A DNA stretch of 64,000 bases from Nymphalis io. Taxonomy: Eukaryota; Arthropoda; Insecta; Lepidoptera; Nymphalidae. Shown here in pieces: positions 26,617-41,000 of the stretch (position 1 is the first letter of the stretch; each line of letters begins with the position of its first letter). The stretch covers positions 12,725,001 to 12,789,000 of the forward strand of contig NC_065897.1 in the NCBI RefSeq assembly GCF_905147045.1. Direction: 5' to 3'. Both the position numbers and the translations under genes were made by a program. Under the pieces are notes generated by a model. The model was not told where the DNA came from, did not search any database, and saw only the letters and a list, made by a program, of their open reading frames with translations.

Positions 26617-26630
26617 ACCTTCTTAGCAAC
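26617..26630 (+). promoter_or_regulatory. X-box-like site upstream of the dynein gene
   Basis: ACCTTC-TT-AGCAAC fits the degenerate RFX consensus RYYNYY-N(1-3)-RRNRAC about 200 bp before the dynein ATG. RFX factors switch on cilium genes. The consensus is loose, so a chance match is quite possible. Confidence 0.25.
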
Positions 26631-26827
26631 GTTTAATCAATAAAACTCGCTGTGAAAATTCTCACGCTGGCCACTTTGAAATTACATTAAAAAAAGGAAA
26701 AACGCGCGGGAACAATAAAAACAGTTTTCATTTGTTTTCCTGTAAAATATGACTATATAGCTAAATTTGTAATAAGGATTAAAAAGAAGTTATTGGTTGG
26801 TACTAGCACTCTAGTAGATTTGTAACC

Positions 26828-29800
26828 ATGTCGGATTTGGAAGTTAAGAAAAGAATGAAAGTGGCGTGGAGCGATGATTTGAGTCATAACTCTGAAGAAG
26901 ACAGAGGTAACTTAATAATGTTTACTCTCTGGTTTAGTATATAAAGGATTAAAATCTCCAACCGAATTTTTAGAAACAGAGATGTCAGCCTAGCTGACCT
27001 GACAATCTTAGTTTTGTATAAATCAAAAGTTGTAACAGATATCGTTCGGATTTTAGGGTAAACTTAATTTAAAAAAAAAACTTAATAAAATATAAATTGT
27101 ATAAAATAAAAATAAATGAAGAAAATGCTAAAAAAAAACATTTTTCTTCTTCGAGTGCCACTTCGACTACCGAAATAAACATTACTTTTTTATTATTATT
27201 ATAGAGCGTGAACGCCTAGCGCAACTCGAAAGAGAATTAGCAGAACAACCAGTTAAGCCTGTCTACGAACCTCAGGAATTAAACCAACTCGTCTCCTACG
27301 TCATGAAGATGACCACGCTCTTCGACTTACGGGATCAAGATTGGAATGACGAGGCCAAGCAAGCCATTGAAGATTGGATAACGGAACCACGATCTCTAAT
27401 TCTTTGCGTGTATTTTAAAGGCGATAGATTAAAAGCGTCTTTCGATATTCCCTTATCACCTGTTTACGACCTCACCTATTTTTTAAGGCAGCCCGATCAA
27501 GTTTTCAAAGCGGAAACTTTTCACGACGAAGTGGTCTTCGGTACTTTTGTGGATTCCGTTGAATCAAATATGATTCAAATATTAGAACTAATGTACGCTC
27601 CTTATTTCTTTGCTATTACGACTTGGCCTGATAGTAAGTACCACGACGCTGTTACTATTGAAATATTCAATGATATTGTAAAACAATTAACATGTAATTG
27701 TTTTTCAACAGGTGTCAAGAGTGAGTTCTGTTCACAATTGCACACATTCTTAGCCAAGTTAACAGATATGTATTATAAAATGCTCGGTCTCACTGTCCTC
27801 TACATACCGCGTGAGGGTCAGCAGCTGTCGTTCGAAAAGGCGAGTTCTGACAGAGAACTCGTTAAAAGGCTTGAGGGAGTGGTCGTGTACTGGACACATC
27901 AGATCAAATCCTGCATTGAAGATCAAGCATCTGTAGCCTCACAGAAGGAACTGTTATGTCCAAGTGATGAATATGATTTCTGGGTCTATAGGCGTAAGAA
28001 AAACCACTAGATACGATACTGCATAAGTATTAATCCTTTTGGCGTTCTATTTTCAAATAAACAGCGTCTTTAATATTTTATTTTCAGATGAAAATTTAAG
28101 TGCTCTTGTTTACCAGTTAAAAAATCCCGCTGTAAAACATATCACGAAAATTCTCGTCACAACTCATTCCACTTTCATACAACAGTTTCAAGTTCTTTGC
28201 GAGGAAATTATACAGAAGATAATAGAAGCTACGTCTAATATTGAATATTTACAAGTTATAAAGCAACCCTGCGCGGTACTGGAATGCGTCGTAGACCCGG
28301 ATGATATTTGTAAACACATTCCGAATATCATTAATCTCTTTAGATTCATCTGGATGGAATCTCCTTATTATAATTCAGAAACGCGCATCACCAATCTGTT
28401 TAAAGCTTTGAGCAATCAAATTATTATACTTTGCAAAAATTATATCAAATTGGATGAACTTTTTAGCGGTAAAACTAAGAAGGCATTAGGAGAATTCACG
28501 AAGTGCATAGATTGTTGCAAGCAGTATAGAGAAATTTATGATCTGATGGCAGAAGCGCACAGCGACGTTAAGCCAGGCAGTTGGGAATTAGACACCGGGT
28601 CTATCTTCAATTACATCGATTCGTTTGTGCAGAGGTGTTTCGACATGTTGGATGTTTGCAATTGCATGATTATTTTTGGGCGGTAATGCAACATGTATAT
28701 CATAATAATTTTAAATAATTAGTAAAAGCCTGTTAACAGTTTGTTAATGTCCCACTGCTGGGCTAAGGCCTCCTCTCCTCTCCCTTTTGAGGAGAAGGTT
28801 TGGAGCTTATTTCACCACGCTGCTCCAGTGCGGGTTGGTGGAATACACATGTGACAGAATTTCAGTGAAATTAGACACATGCAGGTTTCCTCACGATGTT
28901 TTCCTTCACCGTAAATCACGAGATGAATTATAAACACAAATTAAGCACATTGAAATTCAGTGCTGTTTGCCCGGGTTTGAACCCACGATCATCGGTTAAG
29001 ATTCACACGTTCTAACCGCTAGGCCATCTCGGCTTTTTAAACAAGTATAACATAGCTAATTCATAAAAATGATTTGTATGCTTGTAGCTGGTTACTGTAG
29101 TGCAACTAGTACGTTTTCATAAATCACTTAATGTGTAAATTGGTAGCAAATATTAATTAAGTCAATGCGGATGGAGTCCGGTATGTCGCATGTGTCTTTT
29201 ATAAAAATAAATAATATTGAACAACAATCTCCCAGAATTGACGAGCTTGAAGTAATAAATAAGCCGATGTTTGGCGGAGCTCGTGGAGACCAGTTCGAGG
29301 CGAAGTGCGATCAAATCGAGCACATGTTTCTCGATGCACTCGATAATGTGAGGGCTGTCGCTACTAGCATATTGGATGTGCAAGCACCATCTTGGTACGA
29401 TGATATCCTACAATTTAGAACAGTAATCAAGGATATCGAGGTAAGTTTTTTTGAACAATTTCGGATTTATGATGCATGTTTAGCTGACTTCTTAAAATAA
29501 ATGCATTTTTGTCTTATTTCAGATTATAATAGAAAATTTAGTGGAAACTGTCTTTGAAGGCGTGAATCATGTAGAAGAAGCAGTTGTGGCGCTGTTTTCG
29601 TTACACAATTATTCAAAACGGAAGAACCTCCGAAGAATTTTTAAACGAAAAACTGCTGAGGTATGTGTCACGTTTTTCGTTAAAATTGTGCCCACCCTGT
29701 CGAATTGGAACGATCTATAGTAAATCTAAGTATATATTTCTTGAATCAATCACTTTTAGGAATCTGTCAAAACAGTAAAAAGTATTATATTGCCTACACT

Positions 29801-32032
29801 TACATTTCGTATGTATTATTTTAGTAATAAGTAATAACTGTTCAACCATTTCTGTAATGCTGTTAATTAAGAGTATCTAAATAAAATTACCTAATATAAA
29901 AATAAATAACATTATAATAAAAACTCCTAAGGTGTTTATGAGATGAGTGTTCACGCGTAGTATATTGCTTTTTTCAAATATACGTAGATATGGAGGCAAT
30001 CAGCTTTTCTCATCCCAGCAGTGGGATATTTATGGGCGAATTCGTTCACCTAGACAAGTAGATTCAACTGGTGCAGGTGTGGGCGATGTTCAGCGACGAG
30101 GTGCAGGCGGCCAAGAAGGAGACGGTGGCGAGTCGCGGTGCGCGGGCGGGCGCGTTGCCGCACGCGGCCGGCCGCGCCGCGCTGCTGCGCGCGCGCACGC
30201 ACGGCCTGCGGTACCTCAAGAAGGTCTCGAGACTACTTTGCCAGTCGTTTTACCCGGTGTCTTTGAGCTCACGGGCCTAATTATGAATGTAGCATTATCT
30301 ATATTGAGTGAGCAATAGTGAGAGGTATGGGGCAATGTTATGGGAGTCGTCTCAGCTTGTCTCATATTGACATGGTATTACTAATGATTCGGGCTTTTGT
30401 AAGAATACTTACATTAGGTGATGACCGACGCTTCCGTGTGGTTGTTGCCGTGCAGCAACTCGGAGGATGTCATCATGCACGTGAACAGGCTTGTGGGAGC
30501 CATCGACGTGGCGATTAGGGAGCTGTGGATATCTTGGACGGTATTAAAATTTATTAAATATTAGTGAAAATATTGCGAGCATTACTAATAACGACTGTCG
30601 CAGCTCTTGGTTTCCACTTATGGTAAATATTACATATACCTTTACTTACATACCTATATATCTTTATTTTCAAAATACGACAACTTAGAAAATTTAAGGA
30701 TCAATACATAAATATTAAATCCTTTTTAATTAATTCTTCAATAAAATTTTAAGCACAACCTAGATGAAAAATGCGCCGCTGGCTTGAACAGAACTTTGAT
30801 GAGAAAAAGTGCTGAAAATCCTGGACTATTGGAGTGTAATATTGACGTGTGAGTTTTATTAGTTTTAAACTTAGCTGCGTCTACTACCAGAGATGGGCCA
30901 TCTCCAGTGGTAAAAACGCGTGAATCTTAACCGATGATCGTGGGTTCAAACCCGGGCAAGTACCACTGAATTTTCATGTGCTTAATTTGTGATTATAATT
31001 CATCTCGTGCTTTACGGTGAAGGAAAACATCGTAAGGAAACCTGCATGTGTCTAATTTCACTGAAATTCTGTCACATGTGTATTCCACCAACACGCACTG
31101 GAGTAGCGTGGTGGAATAAGCTCCAAACCTTCTCCTCAAAAAAAGGGAAAGGAGGCCTTTAGCCCAGCAGTAGGACATTCACAGGCTGTTAGGGCGTCTA
31201 CTAATTTCATGTATAAAAAAATTTCATCCTTAAAATAGACACTTACGTTGTTACTTATAATCGTTGCTTAACGAGTGATTGGTTATACAATATTGTGTTT
31301 TCTTCTTTACTGGTCGTAGGGCTTTGTCTAAGCTCGTCTGGGTAGGTACCACCCACTCATCAGATGTTCTACCGCAAAACAGCAGTACTTAGTATTGTTG
31401 TGTTCCGGTTTGAAGGGACATAACATCTTAGTTCCTAAGGTTAGTGGCGCATTGGCGATGTTTGCGATGGTTAACATTTCATACAATGCCAATATCTATG
31501 GGCGTTGGTGAACACTTACCAATAGGTGGCCCATATGCTCATCCGCCTACATATTCTATAAAAAAAACTAACTACCTACTAGCTATAAGTTTTACTAAAT
31601 GTTTGCCTCCTTTAGGAATATTTTGGATCTATGTAAGGAAGCAAGTCACTGGGAGAATTTACAAATGGATATACCCTTGCACGCATATCAGGTATATATT
31701 TTAACAACAATTTGATCAATAAAAAGTCTCTACGTAATCATTCATAGACTATTTTTTGTATTAAGTATATCATTTTATGAATTTTCAAAAAACGCCCAAA
31801 AGTATATCCGAAAAACCGTCGTTCGCTCGAATACTTTTGCTTCGTGTTACGATTAATTAGTGATAATAATTTACAGTTGAAAAACTTATGTGGTCGTTTA
31901 AAACAGGTATATATGAAAAGTAAGACAGTGTTCTACGTGTACGAGAGCGTCCTGGCGGTTGTGAAGGGGTACAATAAGATACTCGACTCGCTGTCGGAAG
32001 AGGAAAGGCTGTTGTTCAAGCCGCTCACCTTG
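26828..32032 (+). CDS. DNAH2: DNAH2 exons 1-11: N-terminal tail (residues 1-765)
   Basis: Exons: 26828-26906, 27205-27633, 27712-27993, 28088-28682, 29236-29440, 29523-29660, 30077-30223, 30418-30540, 30754-30848, 31616-31691, 31907-32032. This is the DHC_N1 tail that dimerises heavy chains and carries intermediate chains. Landmarks matching the family are VQRCFDMLDVCNC at the end of exon 4 and GYNKILDSLSEEE in exon 11. The intron 27634-27711 is only 78 nt and has no in-frame stop; removing it restores family spacing (WPDS then VKSEF). Exon 5 was placed at 29236 by phase, not at the upstream ATG. Exon 7 is very GC-rich. An alternative acceptor for exon 11 at 31877 would insert ten residues absent from relatives. 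Confidence 0.85.
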
Positions 32033-35000
32033 GTCAGTATTCATTATTGAAACAAATCTTTCATTCATAATTAATTTATTTATTCTTATGTTTTTGAAAC
32101 ATTTGACAAAGAGTTGTTTTACATGATTCACGTCATGTCACATTCATTCTCACATGTTATAATATCTTATAATCAACATGAATGTAGCTACTAAGTGGTG
32201 GGAGCCAATAGGACCACCCAGAAAGAGATCTCGAACCTCGACATCATTATATTTGAATATGGACATATCATATTTGAACATCGACATTATCATCTGAATA
32301 TATTAATGTAAAATGAAATAACTAAAAGAAACTTGAAAAAAAAAAACAGTTTTGTATCTTACTTGGTTTTCGAGACTAGAATAAAACTCTGGCTACTCTA
32401 TAAAATTAACATAAATCATACCAAATAAACAAAAAATGCCTTATTTCATATACTATAAACAGCTCTTACACTGTTTGAAATGGAACTTATATTATTAATT
32501 GTAATACAATTTTTCAGTCTTTTGTAAATGGAACATTATAATTTAGTCCATAGCTACAACATATATTAAAGTATTTTACATGAGAGATTTGTACATATTC
32601 TACAAGTACATAATTTAGTATAGAGTTTAACTCAAGCAGATATCCAAGTGGTAGTTCATATCAGCTAGCTCAATCATTTTGAGACAGCACGGGCAAGGTG
32701 ATTTAGTTCCAGTCGCATTAAGTGTTAAAGTCTCATCACATATATCGTCATCGTCGTCTAACACTATTGTCTCATTTGTAAAACTGGTTGAAGCGCCTTC
32801 TGTCGGTATCGTGGTGTTGTTGTCGAAAAATGCCAAACATTCGTCCAAATGTTCATCGATAGCTTTAGTCATTGTACTACCACAACATGGACATTTTTGT
32901 TCACTTATAAATTCTATGTCTTTATCGCAGCCGGGCTCTCTTTTTATTTTAGGTACCGTGTAATCTGAAGATACTAGTGATGTTTCGAATATACCAGATT
33001 TTCTATCCTTTAGCTGACCATTAATATTTAAGACTTTGCTATTTGGTAAGTCATTCAAGTTAATACATTTTGTTTCATTAGTAGGATATTGTAAATTATC
33101 TTTCGCAACTGATTTGTTTTTTTTCTCATTTGTATCTTTTGCATAAGAAACATTGTTAGGATTGTTATTATTAACTCTATCAGGATCTGACTTAATATTT
33201 ATCGCAGGTATTATATCCCCATTTTCTATGCAAATAGTTTCTATAATTTGTTTATTTAGGCATTCATCTAAATGCCTATTTATTTCTGTACTACTTATTT
33301 TGCTACTACAAACTGGACAATCAACTAAATCTGAATCAACGGATACAACTGATAATCTTTTATTGCTATTCACTTCTGTAATAACAAAATCTTTTCCGTA
33401 CAAGTCCTTGAGAACCGATACGGCATTACTTTTGAAATAATCATCTATTTTCTTTATTTTGGCTGGAGGTGAAGAAATGTCTTCAGCCTTATGTTTATTC
33501 AAATTTGTTGAGTTTGTACCAACTTTTGGTGCTTTTATAGAAGTTTTCGTATTAGAAGATATCATTGACAAATCTTTATTTGCCCAAACATTTCGAACCA
33601 TTCCAACAACATCGGCTGAACTTGTTATACTTGTTTCATTAATTGTCTGCCCTTTACCACTGAACACAACTGGAGGCTTGGGAACTTGGGGATTAAACAC
33701 TACATTATTCTTCTTTGTGGCAACGACACTCCTAGATGTATTACTTTTAGTAATTTTAGCACTAATATTTGATTTATTCGGTAGATTATTAGAATCCTTT
33801 AAAACAGGTTTAGAAACCTTATTTCCACTAATATCACTATCCTTATTTGTTTTCTTAACAAATTTACTTATATCAGCCGTTGGTTTAGGAGGATTTTTCT
33901 TTTGGCGTTTTTCGGGTTCCTTAAATTTAACAAAAGTGCCTCCACAGTTTTTTTTATGACGATTCCACCACCAGTCTGAAGGGCCCGGTGCTCTGTTCAT
34001 TGAACGCCGTACAATGCCGAAATGTGGTTTTATGAATTGACATGGTCCATTACATCTCCACCAATGAGTTTGATAAAGTTTCACCTAGAATATTAATATA
34101 ACATTTTATTGATAGCTGCCATCTGATAATCATTTATTTATGTTTATATCGGTTTCTCTTATTTACTCGGAAAAATTCTTTTTTCTGGAAATATTATTTC
34201 TTTTATAGAATAGGAAGGTGGACGAGTATATGGGCCACCTGATGGTAAGTGGTCACCAAACGCCCTTAGACATTGGCATTGTAAGAAATGTCAACCATCG
34301 CTTACAGCCAATGCGCCACCAACCTTGGGAACCAAGATTTTATGTCCCCTGTGCCCGTAATTACACTGGCTCACTCACCCATCAAACCGGAACACAACAA
34401 TATCAAGTATTGCTGTTGTGCGGTAGAATATCTGATGAGTGGGTGGTACCTACCCAGACGAGCTTGCACAAAGCCCTACTACCAGTATTTCATTTATAAA
34501 TGACGTAAATTTCAATATATACTACAAAGGTTAAATATTTTCTTAGGTAATAGTTATATGGATTCCTAAGTTTTAATTTTATTGTCCTCAAACTTGTATC
34601 AAATATATTAATATGTTCCATAAAAAAGTAGCAGGCCATAAATGTCCCGCAGCTGGGCCAAGATCTTATTTTCTTTAAGGAGAATTTTTGAATCTCATTC
34701 CAGTTATATATTGTACAAAGAAATATTTTCTTTATACTGTTTACCTTGTTAAAAATTTAATTTTTTAAATCAAAAAAATATTTTTATTTACCTCGTCATG
34801 GAAATCATGATAAATAGTGATATTCAGACCAGCTGCTTTATTTATTCTGTACATGTGTCCTTGAAAATTTGGCCCATGTCCATCTCGGTCTTTATCTCTA
34901 TTTGTGATGAAGAGATAGGCATGAATCATCTCATGCAGAAGTGTCTCAACTAGGTCCTTGCGGGGTCTCAGTTTAAGTAATGGTTCGCTTAAAGCTATAT

Positions 35001-38000
35001 CACAGATACCTCCCCTATCGTAGCTGAAATTAAAGAAAATTCACTGTTAAAAAATATATATAAAAAGATTCATATTTATGTACAGTTAAATCTGTTTGGA
35101 GCTGTTTTTGGGTTTGTTGTAGTGCAACGTCAACAAATACATAATTAAACAAGTATTTTTTATTTTTATAGTGTCAACTATATCATTTTTAATCATGAAT
35201 TACTCTTGAAATTTTGTAGTCATCCTCATCATTGCTTTCAACACATAAATCACGTATCCTAATGATAATTTGTTCTTATATTCAGTAGTGGATTTAAGCA
35301 GTTGAAACCAGTAGGCTTTTTAAATTTTACCACTTTTACCAACCTCTACAATTCCACTTTTTTACTGGTGGTAGAGCTTTGTGCAAGCTCATCTGGGTAG
35401 GTACCACCCACTCATCAGATATTCTGCTGCAAAACAGCAGTACTTGGTATTGTTGTGTTCCAATTTGAAGGGTGAGTGAGCCTGTGTAATTACAGGCGCA
35501 AGGAACATAACATCTTAGTTCCCAAGGTTGGTGGCGCATTGGTGGCAATATTCCATTAGCTCATTTTAATAATATAGCATTCATATCTCTTGTGTCAGTT
35601 TTTATACCATGTAAATTTTCACATTTACCCATATATTATATAAGAACTATTTAGTAGGAAAATAATAATAGACAAAATTACTCTTCTAACGCTATAGCTT
35701 AATATAGCATGAACTAGTTTATATTGTTTAATTACACTACTGGAAGTGCAAAAACATCTTCAAGCTGATTTATTTGTATTAGTTCTTTTAATATCTGAAA
35801 GTTCTTCATTGATGTATTTGTTGTTGTTATTGAAAGATTAAGCTTTTACTTGCATGGGACTATTATGACATTTTTAAATAGTTTTAAATGCATTGTTCTT
35901 AAATAATCATCACAGTAATTACCTCAGTATGCTATGATAAACAATCAACGATTATAAGGCAGCGAGATTAAAGAGATAAAAACACTTACGAACATATTCC
36001 TGCGCAGGAGTACATGCGTTTACTCCAGCGGACTACTGCTCTGCTCTCTAGTTTAGCCCAAAAAAATATTTGATCGAAATGTAAAAACAGCGAGTGAATA
36101 TTCGGCGTCGGATCTACTAATTCCAAATCCGGATCTGCTAAGTTCATCGTGAAAGAAGTTCTTCATCTGTTTAAGTTTATTTAAGCAGTTATTCATCTGT
36201 TTAAAGTAGCGTTTATTGGGTGTTATTGAAATCATCTAACAAAAACACTTCTTAAATTTTGATTTAAATTTAAATTTATTTCTTAGCTTAATGATATGAA
36301 AATAACCATCAAACATTTCACATTGACAATTTCACATACGATATAAACTGTCACTCTGCCAGTGGGTAACAACTAACAGGTGTCAGGTTGCTTTAATAAT
36401 TAATTATCTATATACTTTGCAAATGACAGAGAGATTAACCATAGATAATCAAACCATAGATTTCCACATGTGTATACTAATAGCTTTGCAATATTATGCA
36501 CTACTGACAGTTATTGGTTAATATATCTTTATTTATAATACAACACTATTACATAATATATAATTATATAATTTAACATCCAACGTTCTCTAACCACTTC
36601 GCCGACATGACAGGAATCAATAATAATAAATACCATCGATTATTCAAGATATCAATAATATTATTACAGTTCAATAACAAAGCTGCTTATGCGTCTTTAC
36701 TCGTCCTGTGAAATGTCCTGTGTCTTTAAATAGTTTAATAAATATATTAATTTCAAAATCACACAATAATTATATATCACACATATACGGCATGTGAAAG
36801 AAATAAATTGAATCATTCTATTTACAAATTAAGTACACTTTTTCATATGAAGTTCAGAACTGTAGTTCGATTGTTTTTATTCAGACTTAAGCTAAATGTA
36901 ATTAGATTAATGATTAACAATTACGATTATAATGTGTAATCATCAATCACGATTTCTGTTTAACTTTGATTGATTTTGAAAAGGGTGCACGGATTTACTC
37001 TGGGCCACTTATTTGACTCAGTCACTTTTTACTTTTTTGATTACTTTCGTTATACTGTACTGTGCTTGGCACCTATTTTTATCAACTAAAATTAATGTTT
37101 TATATTATATTTTAATTTTTTCTTACTATATTAAATTTGCTATAAAAAAAGTATATATATATGTATAATTACCTAATGTTCTATTTTAAATATTTTAAGG
37201 CCTGTGAAAAAAAAGTTCAACCGGGAATCACAAAATTGACATGGACTTCAACAATGTCTGATGCTTATATCGCGGACTGCGTCACCCAAATCGGAGAAGT
37301 AATTAATATGTATAAATTAAATAGTAATAAGTTAAATAGTTAAGAAGTAATTTTTATATATAAAAGTAAATATGTTATTATAGTAATTTTACAAACAATT
37401 TAATCCCCGTCGAACATACAATAAAATAAATAAAAAATAATATAAACTTGCTATAAGCACGGTTCAAAATAAAGTCGAAATCACATAAATATAAAATAAT
37501 AATATAATATACTTCATTTTCTTCAGCTTCAAGATTTTTTAACAACATACAAAAATTGTAATATAAACTTAGTGAAAATAATGGAAAAAATATGCGATAC
37601 TCCCCTAATTGAATTTGATATTTATAATGTATTCGCGATAAGAGAATTACGACAAATGATTAGGGAAATGGAAGAAAGAGCAGCCGCTAAAATATTAGAT
37701 ATGTACAAGGAAATTATAACATACATTATTATTGTGTATGAAGGATTTGAGGCCTATATAACGCAGGTAAAAAAGTTTAATACGAATGTATATAATTCTA
37801 AACATGAGTTTTGAAATAAAAATATTGAATGATTGAATACTTATTGTGATATGTCCACTCCTTCAGATGGCAGATCATTGGATAAAATACGTCAGGAGAT
37901 TTGATCGTTTATTCGAAGATGCGTTACGTTTGGCGATCAAAGCCACAATGAAAAATATGTACAAAGCTGTGCACGGAGATGGTTAGCGTGAAAAATATTA

Positions 38001-41000
38001 TACATGTATCGGATTTAAAATAATTATACATTTCACAATGATCATTCAATTTTTAGGTACAATGGCACCCTCGCCTCTCATCAAAATGAGTCTTTATTTG
38101 ACTGATAAGCATATCACATTTATTCCAAATCGTAATGAATTATTAGATACTTTTACGACGATTATTGAAGAAATTATTCATCTTCTAAGTACAATTCCGA
38201 GATTATACGAGAAGTTTGGATTACCCGCTGGAGGTCTTAAGAAGTTTACCGAAGTCATAAAGACGGATACAGATAGCAATAAATTACAAGCTTTGATTAA
38301 CGCGGGTAGATATAACATCGTATATAGTAGACTGTTAGTTATGTAATGTCTGAAAGATTACATTATATGTAATTATATACCCAGAATAGACAGCCGCTTT
38401 AACCGTGTACGAAAAGTTTGTAAATACATATTATTATTTTCATTAAATATAGTATTATAATGCACTGTGAATTGACTGGTTTAGCAATTTTTGTAACTAC
38501 CCACATATCAAATGAAAGTGATATTTATAATATCCATGTTTTAAATTGTGGCTCTTAATAATTATAACACACGACACAGATGACACTACGAAACCGTAAT
38601 TAGCCGATTGACTCTTTTCAAGTGCAATATTTATTAACGGGGACTATAATAGTGCTATTGAATTTTTAATTTTAGAAATAGAATATAATTTGACTCTAGT
38701 GACTGAGCACATACGCATGTGGGATCCTTATTCTCACATTTGGAAGGTAAATAAGGATGAATTTATGTCGAAGTATAGACAAGAAGGTCATATAGCTGCG
38801 GATTTTGATGAACTTATAATCAACTACAGTAATCTTGCAAATGCTGTTCAAATACAAGAAACCGTTAATCAGGTATTGCAATTATTAATTTATTTAATGA
38901 GATTATTTTAGAGTTAAATTATTTAAAGATGTTTGAAGAAGAAGAGAAGACTGATATATGTGTATATTTCAGATCCATTTTATAACACTAAACTCCAGCG
39001 AATTAAAGAAATCGATTATTTCCCACTGTTTAGTGTGGCAGACAAAGTTGGGAGAACTGCTTAGGAAAATAACTGAGTCCGACATTGATAATGTTTATGC
39101 GTACATAGATAAAAGCAGCACACAAGCCATGACCGTATGTCTTAATTAAAATCTTATGTATATAAAAAAATAATTGCTTGATTACGATCGAAAGAAATAT
39201 ATATTTGTGCAATTGTTGTTCGGATTCACGCATCTCATTGAGTTGAAATTGTGCATATTTTTGTTGTTGACATTTTCGTTGATTCCTCAATAAACGTATT
39301 CTGTCTAGGAAAGGGCCTCTAGGGTTCTCTTTACATTCAACCCAGCTCTTCTATGGGCACTACGAGAATTTGAAAAATGTATTATATAAAATTTTAGATG
39401 CCTACAGATTTAAAAGAATTAGCTTCAGCAATGGCTACGTATGAGTGCTTGATGTCGGAGATAACGCAAATCGAAAAGACGTTTCCACCTATTACCGATA
39501 AAATGACCACTCTTGGTAAGATAAGAAAAATGGAAGTTACACTTACATATTTAATTAATAATAAGGTAACGAATTTTTATTTCTTAGAGCGTATCGAATT
39601 TTTTTAAAGAGAGTTCAAACTTTTTTTTAATTTAATTATTCTTTTGATTGTGATTGGTATATATCAGGAGAGCTGTATTATATATTATATAGCATATTTA
39701 TGTAAAATATATATATTCATTTTTAAAAACTGTACTATGACTTTCATTAAATTAGTTGTGTCTCTTAGCTAAATTTGAGGTGGAGATCAGTTCGGATATG
39801 TCAACACGACACGAGAACATACCTGTTGCTTGGACCGAATATCTCGCTCTATTGGAAGAAGCAAAGAAGGCGTTGGAGATGAATAAAGATAAATTTAAAG
39901 CTGAACTCCTGGAACAAGCTGAGGTAGTAAAACTAAACGAAAATGGAATACTTGAAGTAAATACAATACAAATGATCCTCAAATTAATATTGATAATCTT
40001 TCATAAAAAAAATCAAATAGGTATTCAAAGAAGCGGCTAAAGAATTTTGTGAAGATTTCTATAAAACTGCTCCATGCAGCTCTGATGTAACCGGTAAAGA
40101 CGCATTGGCTCAGTTGAAAGCGTATAGAGATCAACTTAATGCGCTTCGAGCCCAAGAACAACAAATAAGAGATGGGCTTGCCGTGTTCAATTTAACGTAA
40201 TTTTATGAATTTGTACTTGAGACAATTTTCGATTGATCATTATTCGAATATTCTGTATATTTAGATTTACATTGATATTTTGACTCTGTTTTTGTATAAA
40301 TGAAAATTGTGAAGATGCCATTTTTCTTAACAGGACTCCCGTGAACCTAGAACTGCAAAAGATGGAGAAAGAACTAGAAAAATTGGAAGAAGTGTGGGGA
40401 TTGGTGTTTCAATGGGAGGAGTCATGGGAAAAATATAAAACACAAACCTTTTGGGAAATGGAAACTGATGAAATGGAAGACAATGTTATGTATCTGTTTA
40501 GGTATAAAGAAAATCTTTCTCGTCATACCTTTGGCTGCATAATACAAAGATAAATTGACTCTTTAATACAATTAATATTTTATTAGAAACTTTAACCGCC
40601 TTTCGCGTCAACTTAAAGAAAAGGGATGGGATATTATTGACACGACTAGAGTAAAAGTAGACGCATTTCGACGAACATTGCCATTGATCGGCGATCTTAA
40701 GAATCCTTGCATGAGGGAGAGGCATTGGGATAGAATAAAGACCCTTATGGGAGTGTAAGTTAATACAGATAATTTATTATTTTATACGTGTGCTATTAAA
40801 AATATACCTAACATACATTTTTTATTATTTCTAAGTCCTTGATTGAATCCGTTTAACATTATTTATAAAGATGCGTTAATTACCAGGGAATTTGACCAAA
40901 ATTCCGAGGATTTTAAGCTCGAACTAATAATGCGGCTCAACTTCCAAGCGTATGCTGAAGATATCGCTGAGATATCGAACGCAGCAACAATGGAGTTGAA

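Larger units (their letters stand above)
25240..26827. other. Intergenic region between divergent tetraspanin and dynein genes
   Basis: Contains a near-complete ~290 bp repeat (25255-25545), a LINE tail (25590-25888) and a 110 bp repeat (26400-26520). The final 200 bp before the dynein ATG are repeat-free and hold an X-box-like site and a TATATAG at 26754-26760. Promoter placement is inference. Confidence 0.5.
32033..37199. other. Dynein intron 11, 5.2 kb, host of the Spartan gene
   Basis: Besides the three Spartan exons it has two family B repeats and a decayed SINE. The stretch 36148-37199, upstream of Spartan, is AT-rich without recognisable repeats and should contain that gene's promoter; I see no clear core element. 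Confidence 0.7.

Noticed and set aside
31877..31906. Upstream acceptor that would lengthen dynein exon 11 by ten codons
   Set aside because: In frame and possible, but the added residues have no counterpart in DNAH2; the acceptor at 31907 gives gap-free alignment. Could be an isoform.
36053..36235. Minus-strand 60-codon frame starting upstream of the Spartan start
   Set aside because: It is out of frame with the Spartan N-terminus. The sequence ELVDPTPNIHSLF in the other frame, starting at 36147, matches the family and splices in phase.
39924..39956. Later donor for dynein exon 19 at 39957
   Set aside because: Would add eleven residues absent in relatives; the donor at 39924 aligns exactly.
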